A DNA stretch of 6,469 nt, taken from contig JACMLI010000644.1 of the NCBI GenBank assembly GCA_014379705.1, positions 1-6,469 of the forward strand, read 5' to 3'. The position numbers were made by a program, and so were the translations under genes. Within the stretch, counting starts at the first letter, position 1. Each line of letters begins with the position of its first letter. This document shows positions 1-5,178 of the stretch, piece after piece. The notes under the pieces are model-generated. The model was not told the origin of the DNA. It was given only the letters and a program-made list of their open reading frames with translations, and did no database searches. The stretch is from Gemmatimonadaceae bacterium (GTDB lineage Bacteria; Gemmatimonadota; Gemmatimonadetes; Gemmatimonadales; Gemmatimonadaceae).

Positions 1-34
1 GATGTCCACGATTTTGCGGGGTTTCCTTTCCCGC

Positions 35-105
35 GATGGACGGGATGGACGGGATGGACGGGGTGGACGGGGTGGCGGCGGGCGGGCGGGCGGGCGGGCG
101 GGCGG
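35..105 (+). repeat. G-rich tandem array: 9-bp units then GGGC tetramers
   Basis: Three exact copies of GATGGACGG (35-43, 44-52, 53-61) are followed by two diverged copies, GGTGGACGG (62-70) and GGTGGCGGC (71-79). The period then changes to six GGGC tetramers (80-103) ending in GG. The tetramer part has six G3 runs separated by single C residues, a textbook G-quadruplex-capable pattern on the plus strand. It lies beyond the 3' end of the minus-strand beta-barrel gene and is G-rich on the strand opposite to the C-rich array at 221-244. An open frame through it would read as Met-Asp-Gly repeats, but nothing suggests it is translated. Bases 1-34 before it hold nothing recognisable. Confidence 0.9.
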
Positions 106-115
106 AACCACGATG

Positions 116-144
116 CATTGCGGCTTTTGATGACATGCGCAATG
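116..144. other. 7-bp inverted repeat (possible hairpin)
   Basis: CATTGCG at 116-122 is perfectly complementary to CGCAATG at 138-144, with a 15-nt loop. The right arm shares bases 141-144 with the stronger hairpin at 141-177, so the two cannot form together. It lies downstream of the beta-barrel gene on the minus strand. A 7-bp match may be chance in GC-rich DNA. Confidence 0.35.
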
Positions 145-177
145 GGCGAGCCCCGCTCACGGCGGGCCCCGCCCATT
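141..177 (-). terminator. Strong hairpin downstream of the beta-barrel gene; possible terminator without U-tract
   Basis: AATGGGCG (141-148) pairs perfectly with CGCCCATT (170-177). An inner stem CCCGC (152-156) with GCGGG (162-166) closes a 5-nt loop, leaving small internal bulges. It sits 66 bases past the stop of the minus-strand beta-barrel gene, between the two G-rich/C-rich arrays. No run of T follows on either strand, so a classical intrinsic terminator is not supported. It could instead be a mRNA 3'-end protecting structure or a Rho-associated element. The hairpin is visible; the terminator role is inference. Confidence 0.4.
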
Positions 178-220
178 CTACTTCACTGGGTGCAGAAAGA
201 ACTACCGCTATCCAGTAGCT

Positions 221-244
221 GCCCGCCTGCCCGCCTGCCCGCCT
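221..244 (-). repeat. Three exact 8-bp repeats abutting a stop codon
   Basis: GCCCGCCT occurs three times in direct tandem on the plus strand (221-228, 229-236, 237-244), reading AGGCGGGC on the minus strand. The outermost copy contributes two bases of the TAG stop of the beta-barrel gene (243-245), so the array starts exactly where translation ends. Its core GGCGGGC is the same as in the array at 71-105 but in opposite orientation, making the two arrays an imperfect inverted pair 115 bp apart. Confidence 0.85.
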
Positions 245-866
245 ACTTCCGCCCCGGGAACCACGTAAGGCCGAGGCCGAACCGCGACGTGGTCGCGTCG
301 ATGTCGAGGCCATCCACGCTGACGTTGCCCACCTTCACCTTGTCGAATTCGCCGGTCGTCCACTTGAGGTCCGTCGACAGGGCGAGGCTTTTGTTGAAGA
401 AGTAGAGAAAGCCGCCGCCGAGCGTGAAGCCGCCACCCGAGAGCTCCACGTCAACGCCATCTTCGTCCTCGAAGTCGATGTCGTCGAAGGAGCCAAGGCG
501 GCCCGTGATCGCGCCCTGGACAAACGGCACGAACTTCCGCGTCGCGCCCGTGAAGTGATAGCGGAGCCCGAGGTCGGCGTGGGCGAGCGTCCAGGTCTCA
601 CCGTCGCTGTCGATGGACGCGGCCGACGCTTCGACGTACAGGGCGAGTTGGGGCGTGAACCCCCAGCCGCCGAAGAGCGCGAGACCACCGCCGGAGTCCG
701 TCTCGTCGTCGTTGTCGTCGGAGAACTCATCGAGCTTGATGGCACTGCCATTCAACGCGGCACCGAGGAACAGGCCCTTGGTGCCAAAGACAGGAGTGGA
801 ACGCTGCGCCTGGGCGACGGCCGGGAGCGCGGCCGCCAGCAGGAGCAGTGTGCGTAGGGTTTTCAT
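243..866 (-). CDS. Outer-membrane beta-barrel-like protein with signal peptide
   Basis: This 207-residue protein is probably secreted across the inner membrane and inserted in the outer membrane; its specific role is unknown. The start at 866 is chosen because it gives a clean signal peptide: Lys/Arg n-region, hydrophobic LLLLAAALPAVA (residues 7-18) and an AQA cleavage site before Gln21. A longer in-frame start at 914 would put 16 polar residues ahead of it. The mature part alternates Gly/aromatic beta-strand segments (FLGAALNG, GLALFGGWGF, LALYVEASAAS, GGFTLGGGFLYFF) and ends with a strand-like RFGLGLTWFPGRK, as in small OmpA/OmpW-like eight-stranded barrels. Two acidic stretches (about 46-57 and 128-139) probably form loops and might bind cations. 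No strong ribosome binding site is visible. The TAG stop overlaps a tandem array. I cannot assign a family; a periplasmic beta-rich protein is the alternative. Confidence 0.75.
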   Translation of the reverse strand: MKTLRTLLLLAAALPAVAQAQRSTPVFGTKGLFLGAALNGSAIKLDEFSDDNDDETDSGGGLALFGGWGFTPQLALYVEASAASIDSDGETWTLAHADLGLRYHFTGATRKFVPFVQGAITGRLGSFDDIDFEDEDGVDVELSGGGFTLGGGFLYFFNKSLALSTDLKWTTGEFDKVKVGNVSVDGLDIDATTSRFGLGLTWFPGRK

Positions 867-902
867 GCGAATGTGGGAGTATTGAGATGGAGACGGCCCG
901 GC

Positions 903-918
903 GACGTCAGTCACGTGA
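903..918. promoter_or_regulatory. Two palindromes upstream of the beta-barrel gene; possible operator
   Basis: The 139-bp gap 867-1005 must carry any promoter private to the beta-barrel gene. Within it, GACGTC (903-908) and the 8-bp perfect palindrome TCACGTGA (911-918) sit side by side, 37-52 bp before the start codon. A weak -10-like AATACT reads on the minus strand from 883 to 878, with no convincing -35 at the usual spacing. Such palindromes can be operator sites, but they are short and may be chance. Confidence 0.25.
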
Positions 919-980
919 TCCGACGGATGGCGGACTCAGGTGCCGCTCTCGTTAGGGATGACACGCACCGTACGCGCCTG

Positions 981-1001
981 CCCCCACTCCGGTGTCGGGG
1001 G
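981..1001 (-). terminator. GC-rich hairpin just after the MBL-fold gene
   Basis: CCCC (981-984) and CAC (985-987) pair with GTG (992-994) and a G run (997-1001), with a 4-nt loop and a 2-nt bulge. It begins 5 bases past the TGA stop of the MBL-fold hydrolase gene on the minus strand. No T-tract follows in the direction of transcription, so termination is possible but unproven. If it works, the beta-barrel gene downstream needs its own promoter. Confidence 0.35.
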
Positions 1002-1005
1002 ACCG

Positions 1006-2118
1006 TCAGTCGGGCAACCATTCGAGGGTGGCGTCGCCATCAGGGGGCTCCGGCGAGTCCACGGTCGCGCTCGCTGGCACGTGCGAGACGCTGCGCCACC
1101 ACGGATCGACCCCTGCGTGGCGCGCGGGCTCGACGGGTGCGCCGAGTCTGGGCATCGCCAGCGCGACCCCGGCAGCGTTCGCCGCGCGAAGTACTGTCTC
1201 TGCCGGCTCATCCCACGGGTGCATCGCGAGATTGAACGTGCCCCAGTGAATCGGGAGGAGCACGCCGGATCCGAGCATCGCATGTGCCGCGACCGCGTTT
1301 TCGGGTCCCATGTGAATGTCCCCCCATGAGGGATGCCACGCGCCAATTTCGAGGGCCACCATGTCGAAGGGACCGAAGCGGCGGGCGATCTCGAGGTACT
1401 CCGAGGTGAGCCCCGTGTCGGCGCCGTAGAAGAAGCTGTGGACCTCACCACGCAGGTGAAACGACGACCAGAGCGTGGTATTGCGATCCTTGAGTCCGCG
1501 TCCGGAGAAGTGCTGCGCGGGCGTTGCGGTGATCGTCAGCCCGTGTACGGTCGCGTGTTCCCACCAATCGAGTTCGGTGATGCGTTCCGGCGGCACGCCC
1601 CAACGCTCGAGGTGTGCCCCCACGCCTAACGAGGTTATGAACGGGACCGCCGTGCGGGCGAGCGTCCGGATCGTGGGCGCGTCGAGGTGGTCGTAGTGGT
1701 CGTGCGAGATGAGCACGACGTCCGGTGCCGGCAGGGCGTCGAGGGCAACGACCGGTGGGTGGAAACGCTTCGGGCCAGCAAAGGACATGGGCGACACGCG
1801 TTCGCCCCAGACCGGGTCGGTGAGGACGCGCACGCCGTCGATTTCGATGACGAGCGAGGAGTGGCCCAGCCATGTGACCCGCAAGCCCGACTCCGGCGGG
1901 GTGCGCCATGCGTCGAGCGGGTTCGCAAACGGCAATGGCCCCGAGGGGGTGCGACGCTCGCCGCCGCAAAGGAAGTCGCGCAGCGAAGGCCGTTCGACAC
2001 CGGGCTTGATGCCTGTGGTGATCGGGTGGGTGTTGACGAAGACGCGGCCGTTGAAGCGGGGAGACGCCAGGACGCGTTCCTGACGGATGGCGGCGGAGGA
2101 GAGTTTGCGGGATGTCAC
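1006..2118 (-). CDS. MBL-fold metallo-hydrolase, NAPE-PLD-like
   Basis: This is a predicted zinc-dependent hydrolase of the metallo-beta-lactamase fold. With the GTG start at 2118 it has 370 residues, normal for bacterial relatives of N-acylphosphatidylethanolamine phospholipase D (NAPE-PLD). The family signature WLGHSSLVIEIDG (83-95) and LTDPVWGERVSPMSFAGPKR precede the metal motif H139-x-H141-x-D143-H144. Further ligands are H203 (AQHF), D234 (GADTG) and H291 (PIHWGTF). The spacings H203-D234-H291 are close to those of mammalian NAPE-PLD (H253, D284, H343). No signal peptide is seen, so it is probably cytoplasmic. The frame stays open to ATGs at 2259 and 2313, but residues added there come from tandem repeats, whereas the GTG sits exactly at the repeat edge. 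No good ribosome binding site supports any start. Fold and metal site are secure; the substrate (phosphodiester lipid, lactone or other) is not. Confidence 0.85.
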   Translation of the reverse strand: MTSRKLSSAAIRQERVLASPRFNGRVFVNTHPITTGIKPGVERPSLRDFLCGGERRTPSGPLPFANPLDAWRTPPESGLRVTWLGHSSLVIEIDGVRVLTDPVWGERVSPMSFAGPKRFHPPVVALDALPAPDVVLISHDHYDHLDAPTIRTLARTAVPFITSLGVGAHLERWGVPPERITELDWWEHATVHGLTITATPAQHFSGRGLKDRNTTLWSSFHLRGEVHSFFYGADTGLTSEYLEIARRFGPFDMVALEIGAWHPSWGDIHMGPENAVAAHAMLGSGVLLPIHWGTFNLAMHPWDEPAETVLRAANAAGVALAMPRLGAPVEPARHAGVDPWWRSVSHVPASATVDSPEPPDGDATLEWLPD

Positions 2119-2210
2119 GGGGGCGTGTGGGCTTCTGGGGCGTGTGAGGCTTCTGGGGCGTGTGAGGCTTCTGGGGCGTGTGGGGCGTGTGAGGCGTGTG
2201 GGGCGTGTGC
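2119..2210 (+). repeat. G-rich tandem array of 18-bp and 9-bp units
   Basis: Three 18-bp units (2119-2136 diverged; 2137-2154 and 2155-2172 identical) each combine two nonamers of the form GGGGCGTGT and GAGGCTTCT. They are followed by single nonamers GGGGCGTGT (2173-2181, 2182-2190), GAGGCGTGT (2191-2199) and GGGGCGTGT (2200-2208). The period is 9, so copy-number changes would keep reading frame. The array starts at the base next to the proposed GTG start of the MBL-fold gene. Multiple G4 runs give quadruplex potential on the plus strand. Confidence 0.92.
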
Positions 2211-2260
2211 ATGAAAGTATGCGCTCCCAGGAAAACACTCTCGGGCCGACCGCCTTCATC
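2211..2260. other. Unique 50-bp spacer between two facing arrays, with inverted ends
   Basis: The spacer is not repetitive. It begins with ATGAAAG (2211-2217) and ends with CTTCAT (2254-2259), near-perfect inverted ends that would extend any stem formed by the flanking arrays and leave a loop of about 36-40 nt. If the MBL-fold gene has its own minus-strand promoter, this is the only non-repeat sequence close upstream to hold it, but I see no convincing -35/-10 pair. Confidence 0.4.
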
Positions 2261-2334
2261 GCCCTATTCGCCCTATTCGCCCTATTCGCCTCATACGCCC
2301 CATACGCCCCCATACGCCCCCATAAGCCCTACCC
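2261..2334 (-). repeat. C-rich tandem nonamer array ending in the dioxygenase stop codon
   Basis: Three exact GCCCTATTC units (2261-2287) are followed by GCCTCATAC (2288-2296), GCCCCATAC (2297-2305), two 10-bp variants (2306-2315 and 2316-2325) and GCCCTACCC (2326-2334). On the minus strand these read GTATGGGGC, GTATGAGGC and GAATAGGGC, the same nonamer family as the GTGTGRGGC units at 2119-2210 but inverted. The last unit contains the TAG stop of the dioxygenase gene (2329-2331). Quadruplex-capable G4/G5 runs lie on the minus strand. Confidence 0.9.
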
Positions 2335-3144
2335 CGCCACCGCGACCGTCAACGTAGCCGTCAGCCCCGCCGCAACCGTGCCGGTGATCGTCGCGAGTTC
2401 CAGCGCCGAGCCATCGCTGAACACCATGTCACTGGCCAGGGTCACCTGTGACAGGTTCGTGATGCTCTGCGCGTAGCCGGTGGTGGCGTACACAAGGTCG
2501 GATGCGGCCTTCGGAAGCGCGATCTGCGACGTGGCCATCTTGTTCGCCACGTTGGTGGCCTGGGCAAGGCTCGGGAACACCTCGAAGTGTATGTGCGGCC
2601 AACGGCCCGCATAGCAGCCCGGGAAGGTCGACGTGAAGCTCACCTTGCCCGTCGCGTCGGTCTCCTGCACACCGCGCAGGTAGTTCTGGTTGGTGACACC
2701 GCTCGAGTACAATGAGTAGCGGCCCTCGCGATCGCAGTGCCAGAGATACACGGCGCGATTGGCGAGTGGCGTGCACGTCGTCGCGGACACGATCGTCAGC
2801 GCGATCGTCAACGGCACGCCCGCGGCCATTCCCGAAAGGCCAGCGAAGCTGTTGCGGATGTCGGTGCGAACCACGCCAGTCTGCGTGAGCACCTGCGGAC
2901 CGTTGGAGCCATCGCCAGGATACGGTCCCGCCGTTTCTTCGGGGATCCTGGTGCAGGCCCCACCGGGGTTGTTGGTCTCGCCGGGCTCGGTGCTGCTTCC
3001 ACAGCCGAACAGCTGAAGGATGCCAAGGCCCGCGCCGAACTGTGCGGCAACCTTGAGTGCCTGACGACGACCGAGCGCGGTGCCGGTCTGGAGGAGGTCG
3101 CGTTGAAGCCCGCCGAAGTCGTCGTGATCGTCGTCGTGATGCAT
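2329..3144 (-). CDS. Exported intradiol ring-cleavage dioxygenase (predicted Tat lipoprotein)
   Basis: This 271-residue protein is a predicted non-heme Fe(III) intradiol dioxygenase, cleaving catechol-type rings between the two hydroxyls to give muconate-type products. The four expected iron ligands are visible: Tyr143 (GRYS), Tyr178 (FPGCY), His184 and His186 (RWPHIHFEV), plus the conserved Arg181. The start at 3144 gives a Tat-like signal: RRQALK (26-31), a hydrophobic stretch, and a lipobox-like LFGC with Cys48. This fits export after folding with iron in the cytoplasm, then anchoring at the membrane. Upstream ATGs up to 3552 would overlap the divergent gene and place extra sequence before the signal. 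The N-terminal MHHDDDHDDF is strikingly His/Asp rich. C64, C124, C137 and C177 could form disulfides outside the cytoplasm. The FPGCYAGRWPHIHFEV stretch matches, from memory, a subfamily of secreted intradiol enzymes. The exact substrate is not known. Confidence 0.88.
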   Translation of the reverse strand: MHHDDDHDDFGGLQRDLLQTGTALGRRQALKVAAQFGAGLGILQLFGCGSSTEPGETNNPGGACTRIPEETAGPYPGDGSNGPQVLTQTGVVRTDIRNSFAGLSGMAAGVPLTIALTIVSATTCTPLANRAVYLWHCDREGRYSLYSSGVTNQNYLRGVQETDATGKVSFTSTFPGCYAGRWPHIHFEVFPSLAQATNVANKMATSQIALPKAASDLVYATTGYAQSITNLSQVTLASDMVFSDGSALELATITGTVAAGLTATLTVAVAG

Positions 3145-3238
3145 GTGCGCTGCCCGTGAAGTGGTGATGAACGTCGGAGAGACACCGGCGCCACGTGCAA
3201 CCCTAGACGCCACGAGCACGACGAGCGAGAATTCGCGT
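3145..3238. promoter_or_regulatory. Divergent intergenic region between dioxygenase and CoA-transferase operon
   Basis: Only 94 bp separate two start codons facing away from each other, so promoters for both transcripts should lie here or slightly inside the genes. I find no consensus sigma-70 -35/-10 pair. An imperfect dyad, CAC (3183-3185), GGCGCC (3187-3192), GTG (3195-3197), lies near the centre and could be an operator. A purine-rich GAGCGAGAA stretch (3223-3231) before the CoA-transferase start is a weak ribosome binding site. No regulator gene is in the window. Confidence 0.45.
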
Positions 3239-4402
3239 ATGCCCTCCCCCCTCGACGGGGTTCGCGTCCTCGACCTCACGCAGGTCATGGCCGGCCCGTT
3301 CTGCACCATGCAGCTCGGCGACCTCGGTGCAGACGTGATCAAGGTCGAACCACCACGCACCGGTGACCTCTCTCGCAGCATGGGCGGCACCGCCATGCAG
3401 ACGGCGGGCGACGGCAATGCGCCGTTCCTGGCACTCAATCGCAACAAGCGCAGCATCGTCCTCGACCTCAAGTCCGAAGATGACCGCGCCACGTGCATCG
3501 CATTGGTGCGCACGGTCGACGTGCTGGTGGAGAACTTTCGCCCCGGGGTCACCAGGCGCCTCGGGTTGGACTACGAGTCGATGTCGGCAATGAACCCGCG
3601 CCTCGTGTACGCGAGCATCTCGGGGTTCGGGCAGACCGGACCGTACGCGGATCGCCCGGGGTTTGACCTGATCGCGCAGGGCATGACGGGCATCATGAGC
3701 GTGACGGGCGAGCCGGGGGGCACGCCAATGAAGTGCGGCATTCCCATCGCCGACCTCTCGGCGGGACTCTTCGCCGTGAACGGCATCCTGGCCGCGCTCC
3801 TCGCGCGCGCGCACTCGGGGCGCGGACAGTACCTCGAGACGTCGCTGTACGAGTCGGCGCTGGCCCTGTCGGTCTGGGAGACAACGGAATATTGGGCCAC
3901 GGGGCGCGCCCCGGCGGCGATGGGATCGGCGCACCGCCTCAATGCCCCCTACCAGGCATTCCGCACGTCCGATGGCTACATCAACATTGCAGCCCTGACG
4001 CCGGCACACTGGGCGTCGTTATGCACGACGCTGGGCACGCCCGGGATGCTGGCCGACGCCCGCTACCGCGACAACGCGATGCGCCTGGCCAACCGCGAGG
4101 TGCTGGCGCGCGAGATCGAGGCGGCCCTCGCCCCGCACACGACCGCTGCGTGGGTCGAGCGCCTCCTCGCCGCCGGGGTGCCAGCCGGGCCCATCGTGGA
4201 CCTCGAGGAGGCGCTCACCGATCCGCACGCCCACGCCCGCCAGATGATCGAGCCGGTGGAGCATCCGGTGGCCGGACGGGTGCGCACGCTCGGCTTCCCC
4301 GTGAAGTTCGGCGCCACGCCGATGCGCGTGCGGCGGCCCCCGCCACAGCTGGGCGAACACTCCGTGGAGATCCGCCGCGAAGCCGGCAGGGAGGACGCAT
4401 GA
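3239..4402 (+). CDS. CaiB/BaiF (family III) CoA-transferase
   Basis: This 387-residue cytoplasmic enzyme should move CoA from a donor thioester to an organic acid, activating it for later steps. Start 3239 puts PLDGVRVLDLTQVMAGPFC at the N-terminus as usual in the family; an earlier in-frame ATG at 3143 would add 32 uncharacteristic residues. The Rossmann-like N-domain shows LGDLGADVIKVEPP (27-39) and ALNRNKRSIVLDL (65-77). VENFRPGV (97-104) and SGFGQTGPYADRPGFD (128-143) are further signatures. Asp172 in GIPIADLSAGLFAV matches the nucleophile aspartate (Asp169 in formyl-CoA transferase) that forms an aspartyl-CoA intermediate. GRGQYLETSLYES (195-206) follows as expected. Length is typical (about 380-420). 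It is first of three overlapping genes and shares ATGA with the crotonase. The acid acceptor cannot be predicted; formyl-CoA, succinyl-CoA or itaconyl-like specificities are all possible. Confidence 0.93.
   Translation: MPSPLDGVRVLDLTQVMAGPFCTMQLGDLGADVIKVEPPRTGDLSRSMGGTAMQTAGDGNAPFLALNRNKRSIVLDLKSEDDRATCIALVRTVDVLVENFRPGVTRRLGLDYESMSAMNPRLVYASISGFGQTGPYADRPGFDLIAQGMTGIMSVTGEPGGTPMKCGIPIADLSAGLFAVNGILAALLARAHSGRGQYLETSLYESALALSVWETTEYWATGRAPAAMGSAHRLNAPYQAFRTSDGYINIAALTPAHWASLCTTLGTPGMLADARYRDNAMRLANREVLAREIEAALAPHTTAAWVERLLAAGVPAGPIVDLEEALTDPHAHARQMIEPVEHPVAGRVRTLGFPVKFGATPMRVRRPPPQLGEHSVEIRREAGREDA
4388..4394 (+). promoter_or_regulatory. Ribosome binding site for the crotonase-like gene
   Basis: AGGGAGG lies inside the end of the CoA-transferase gene, 4 nt before the ATG at 4399. 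It supports that ATG over any upstream in-frame start (the frame stays open from 3733) and indicates coupled translation across the 4-nt overlap. It is the clearest Shine-Dalgarno-like sequence in the window. Confidence 0.65.
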
Positions 4403-5178
4403 GGCCCGAAGCCGGTGAAGTGCGCGTGGACATCCGGGGCCCGGTCGCCACCATTGTCTTCGATCGCCCGGCCGCACGCAACGCGATGACGTGGGCCATG
4501 TACGATGCCCTCGACGCGGCGCTCGAGCAGATGGCCGGCATGGACGACCTGCGCGTTCTCGTGCTGCGCGGCATGGGGAGCCACTTCGTCGCCGGCACCG
4601 ACATTTCGCAGTTTGTCGACTTCACCACGGGCGCCGATGGCCTGGCCTACGAGAAGCGCCTCGAGGCCACGGTCGCCCGGCTGGATACGCTCAAGGTGGC
4701 CACGATCGCCGGCGTGCAGGGCTACGCGGTGGGGGGAGGGCTCGCGCTGGCCGCGGCGTGCGACCTGCGGCTCTGCACGCCCGACGCGCAGTTCGGCGTA
4801 CCCATCGCGCGCACCGTGGGCAACTGCCTCTCGATGGCAAACTACGCGCGACTCGTCGCCCATTTCGGCGTGTCGCGCACGATGCAGATGCTCCTCACCG
4901 CGGAGTTCATGACGGCGGCCGAGGCCCTCGCCCTCGGCTTCGTGCTGCCGCTCGCGGATCCGCGGGCCTTCGATTCGCGGCTCACCGCGTTGTGCACCCG
5001 CCTCGCCGGGCACGCCCCGATCACGGTGCAGGTCACGCGCGAAGCCATCCGTCGCATCGTGGCCAGGTTCGACGCCGAGGGAGATGACCTGGTCACGCGC
5101 GCGTACGCCAGCGACGACTTCCGCGAAGGCGTCAGGGCCTTCGTGGAGAAGCGCGCGCCAATGTGGAAGGGCGAGTGA
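4399..5178 (+). CDS. Crotonase-fold enoyl-CoA hydratase/isomerase-like protein lacking classical Glu residues
   Basis: This 259-residue protein has the crotonase fold, which binds acyl-CoA thioesters and stabilises their enolates. The start is fixed by the 4-nt overlap and ribosome binding site. Family landmarks are VATIVFDRPAARNAM (16-30), the first oxyanion-hole region FVAGTDISQF (63-72), the second region GYAVGGGLALAAACD (108-122), and AQFGVPIARTVGNCLS (130-145). By hand alignment to rat mitochondrial enoyl-CoA hydratase, Glu144 corresponds to Ala116 and Glu164 to Ile136, so both residues for water addition are absent. The oxyanion scaffold is kept, so CoA-thioester chemistry is still likely. 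The PIARTVGNCLSM segment resembles, as I remember, a proteobacterial subgroup annotated only as enoyl-CoA hydratase/isomerase. Isomerase, lyase, thioesterase or non-catalytic roles are all open. It lies between a CoA-transferase and a flavin oxidase. Confidence 0.9.
   Translation: MRPEAGEVRVDIRGPVATIVFDRPAARNAMTWAMYDALDAALEQMAGMDDLRVLVLRGMGSHFVAGTDISQFVDFTTGADGLAYEKRLEATVARLDTLKVATIAGVQGYAVGGGLALAAACDLRLCTPDAQFGVPIARTVGNCLSMANYARLVAHFGVSRTMQMLLTAEFMTAAEALALGFVLPLADPRAFDSRLTALCTRLAGHAPITVQVTREAIRRIVARFDAEGDDLVTRAYASDDFREGVRAFVEKRAPMWKGE

Noticed and set aside
36..218. Open frame reading Met-Asp-Gly repeats on the plus strand
   Set aside because: It is the translation of a tandem array with period 9, followed by low-complexity Gly/Ala/Arg; no ribosome binding site or domain.
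35..244. Insertion-sequence or integron remnant with inverted ends
   Set aside because: The inverted relation comes from tandem arrays, not terminal repeats; there is no transposase fragment and no target-site duplication.
1445..2212. 255-codon minus-strand frame beginning with His-Thr-Pro repeats
   Set aside because: It lies in another frame of the MBL-fold gene, whose metal site is intact; the repeats are the nonamer array and the rest is Arg/Pro-rich shadow.
1687..2214. 175-codon plus-strand frame ending in Cys-Glu-Ala-Cys-Gly-Ala repeats
   Set aside because: The Cys-rich end resembles a metal-binding tail but is only the nonamer array read on the other strand; the body is antisense to a well-supported gene.
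2119..2334. CRISPR array
   Set aside because: Units are 9-18 bp in direct contact with no unique spacers between copies, and no cas gene is present.
3143..3238. Upstream start for the CoA-transferase (32 extra residues)
   Set aside because: The family begins right at PLDGVRVLDL; the extension is polar and overlaps the divergent control region.
4063..5013. 316-codon minus-strand frame opposite the CoA-transferase and crotonase genes
   Set aside because: Composition is Arg/Gly/His-rich antisense shadow typical of GC-rich DNA, and both plus-strand genes show conserved motifs.
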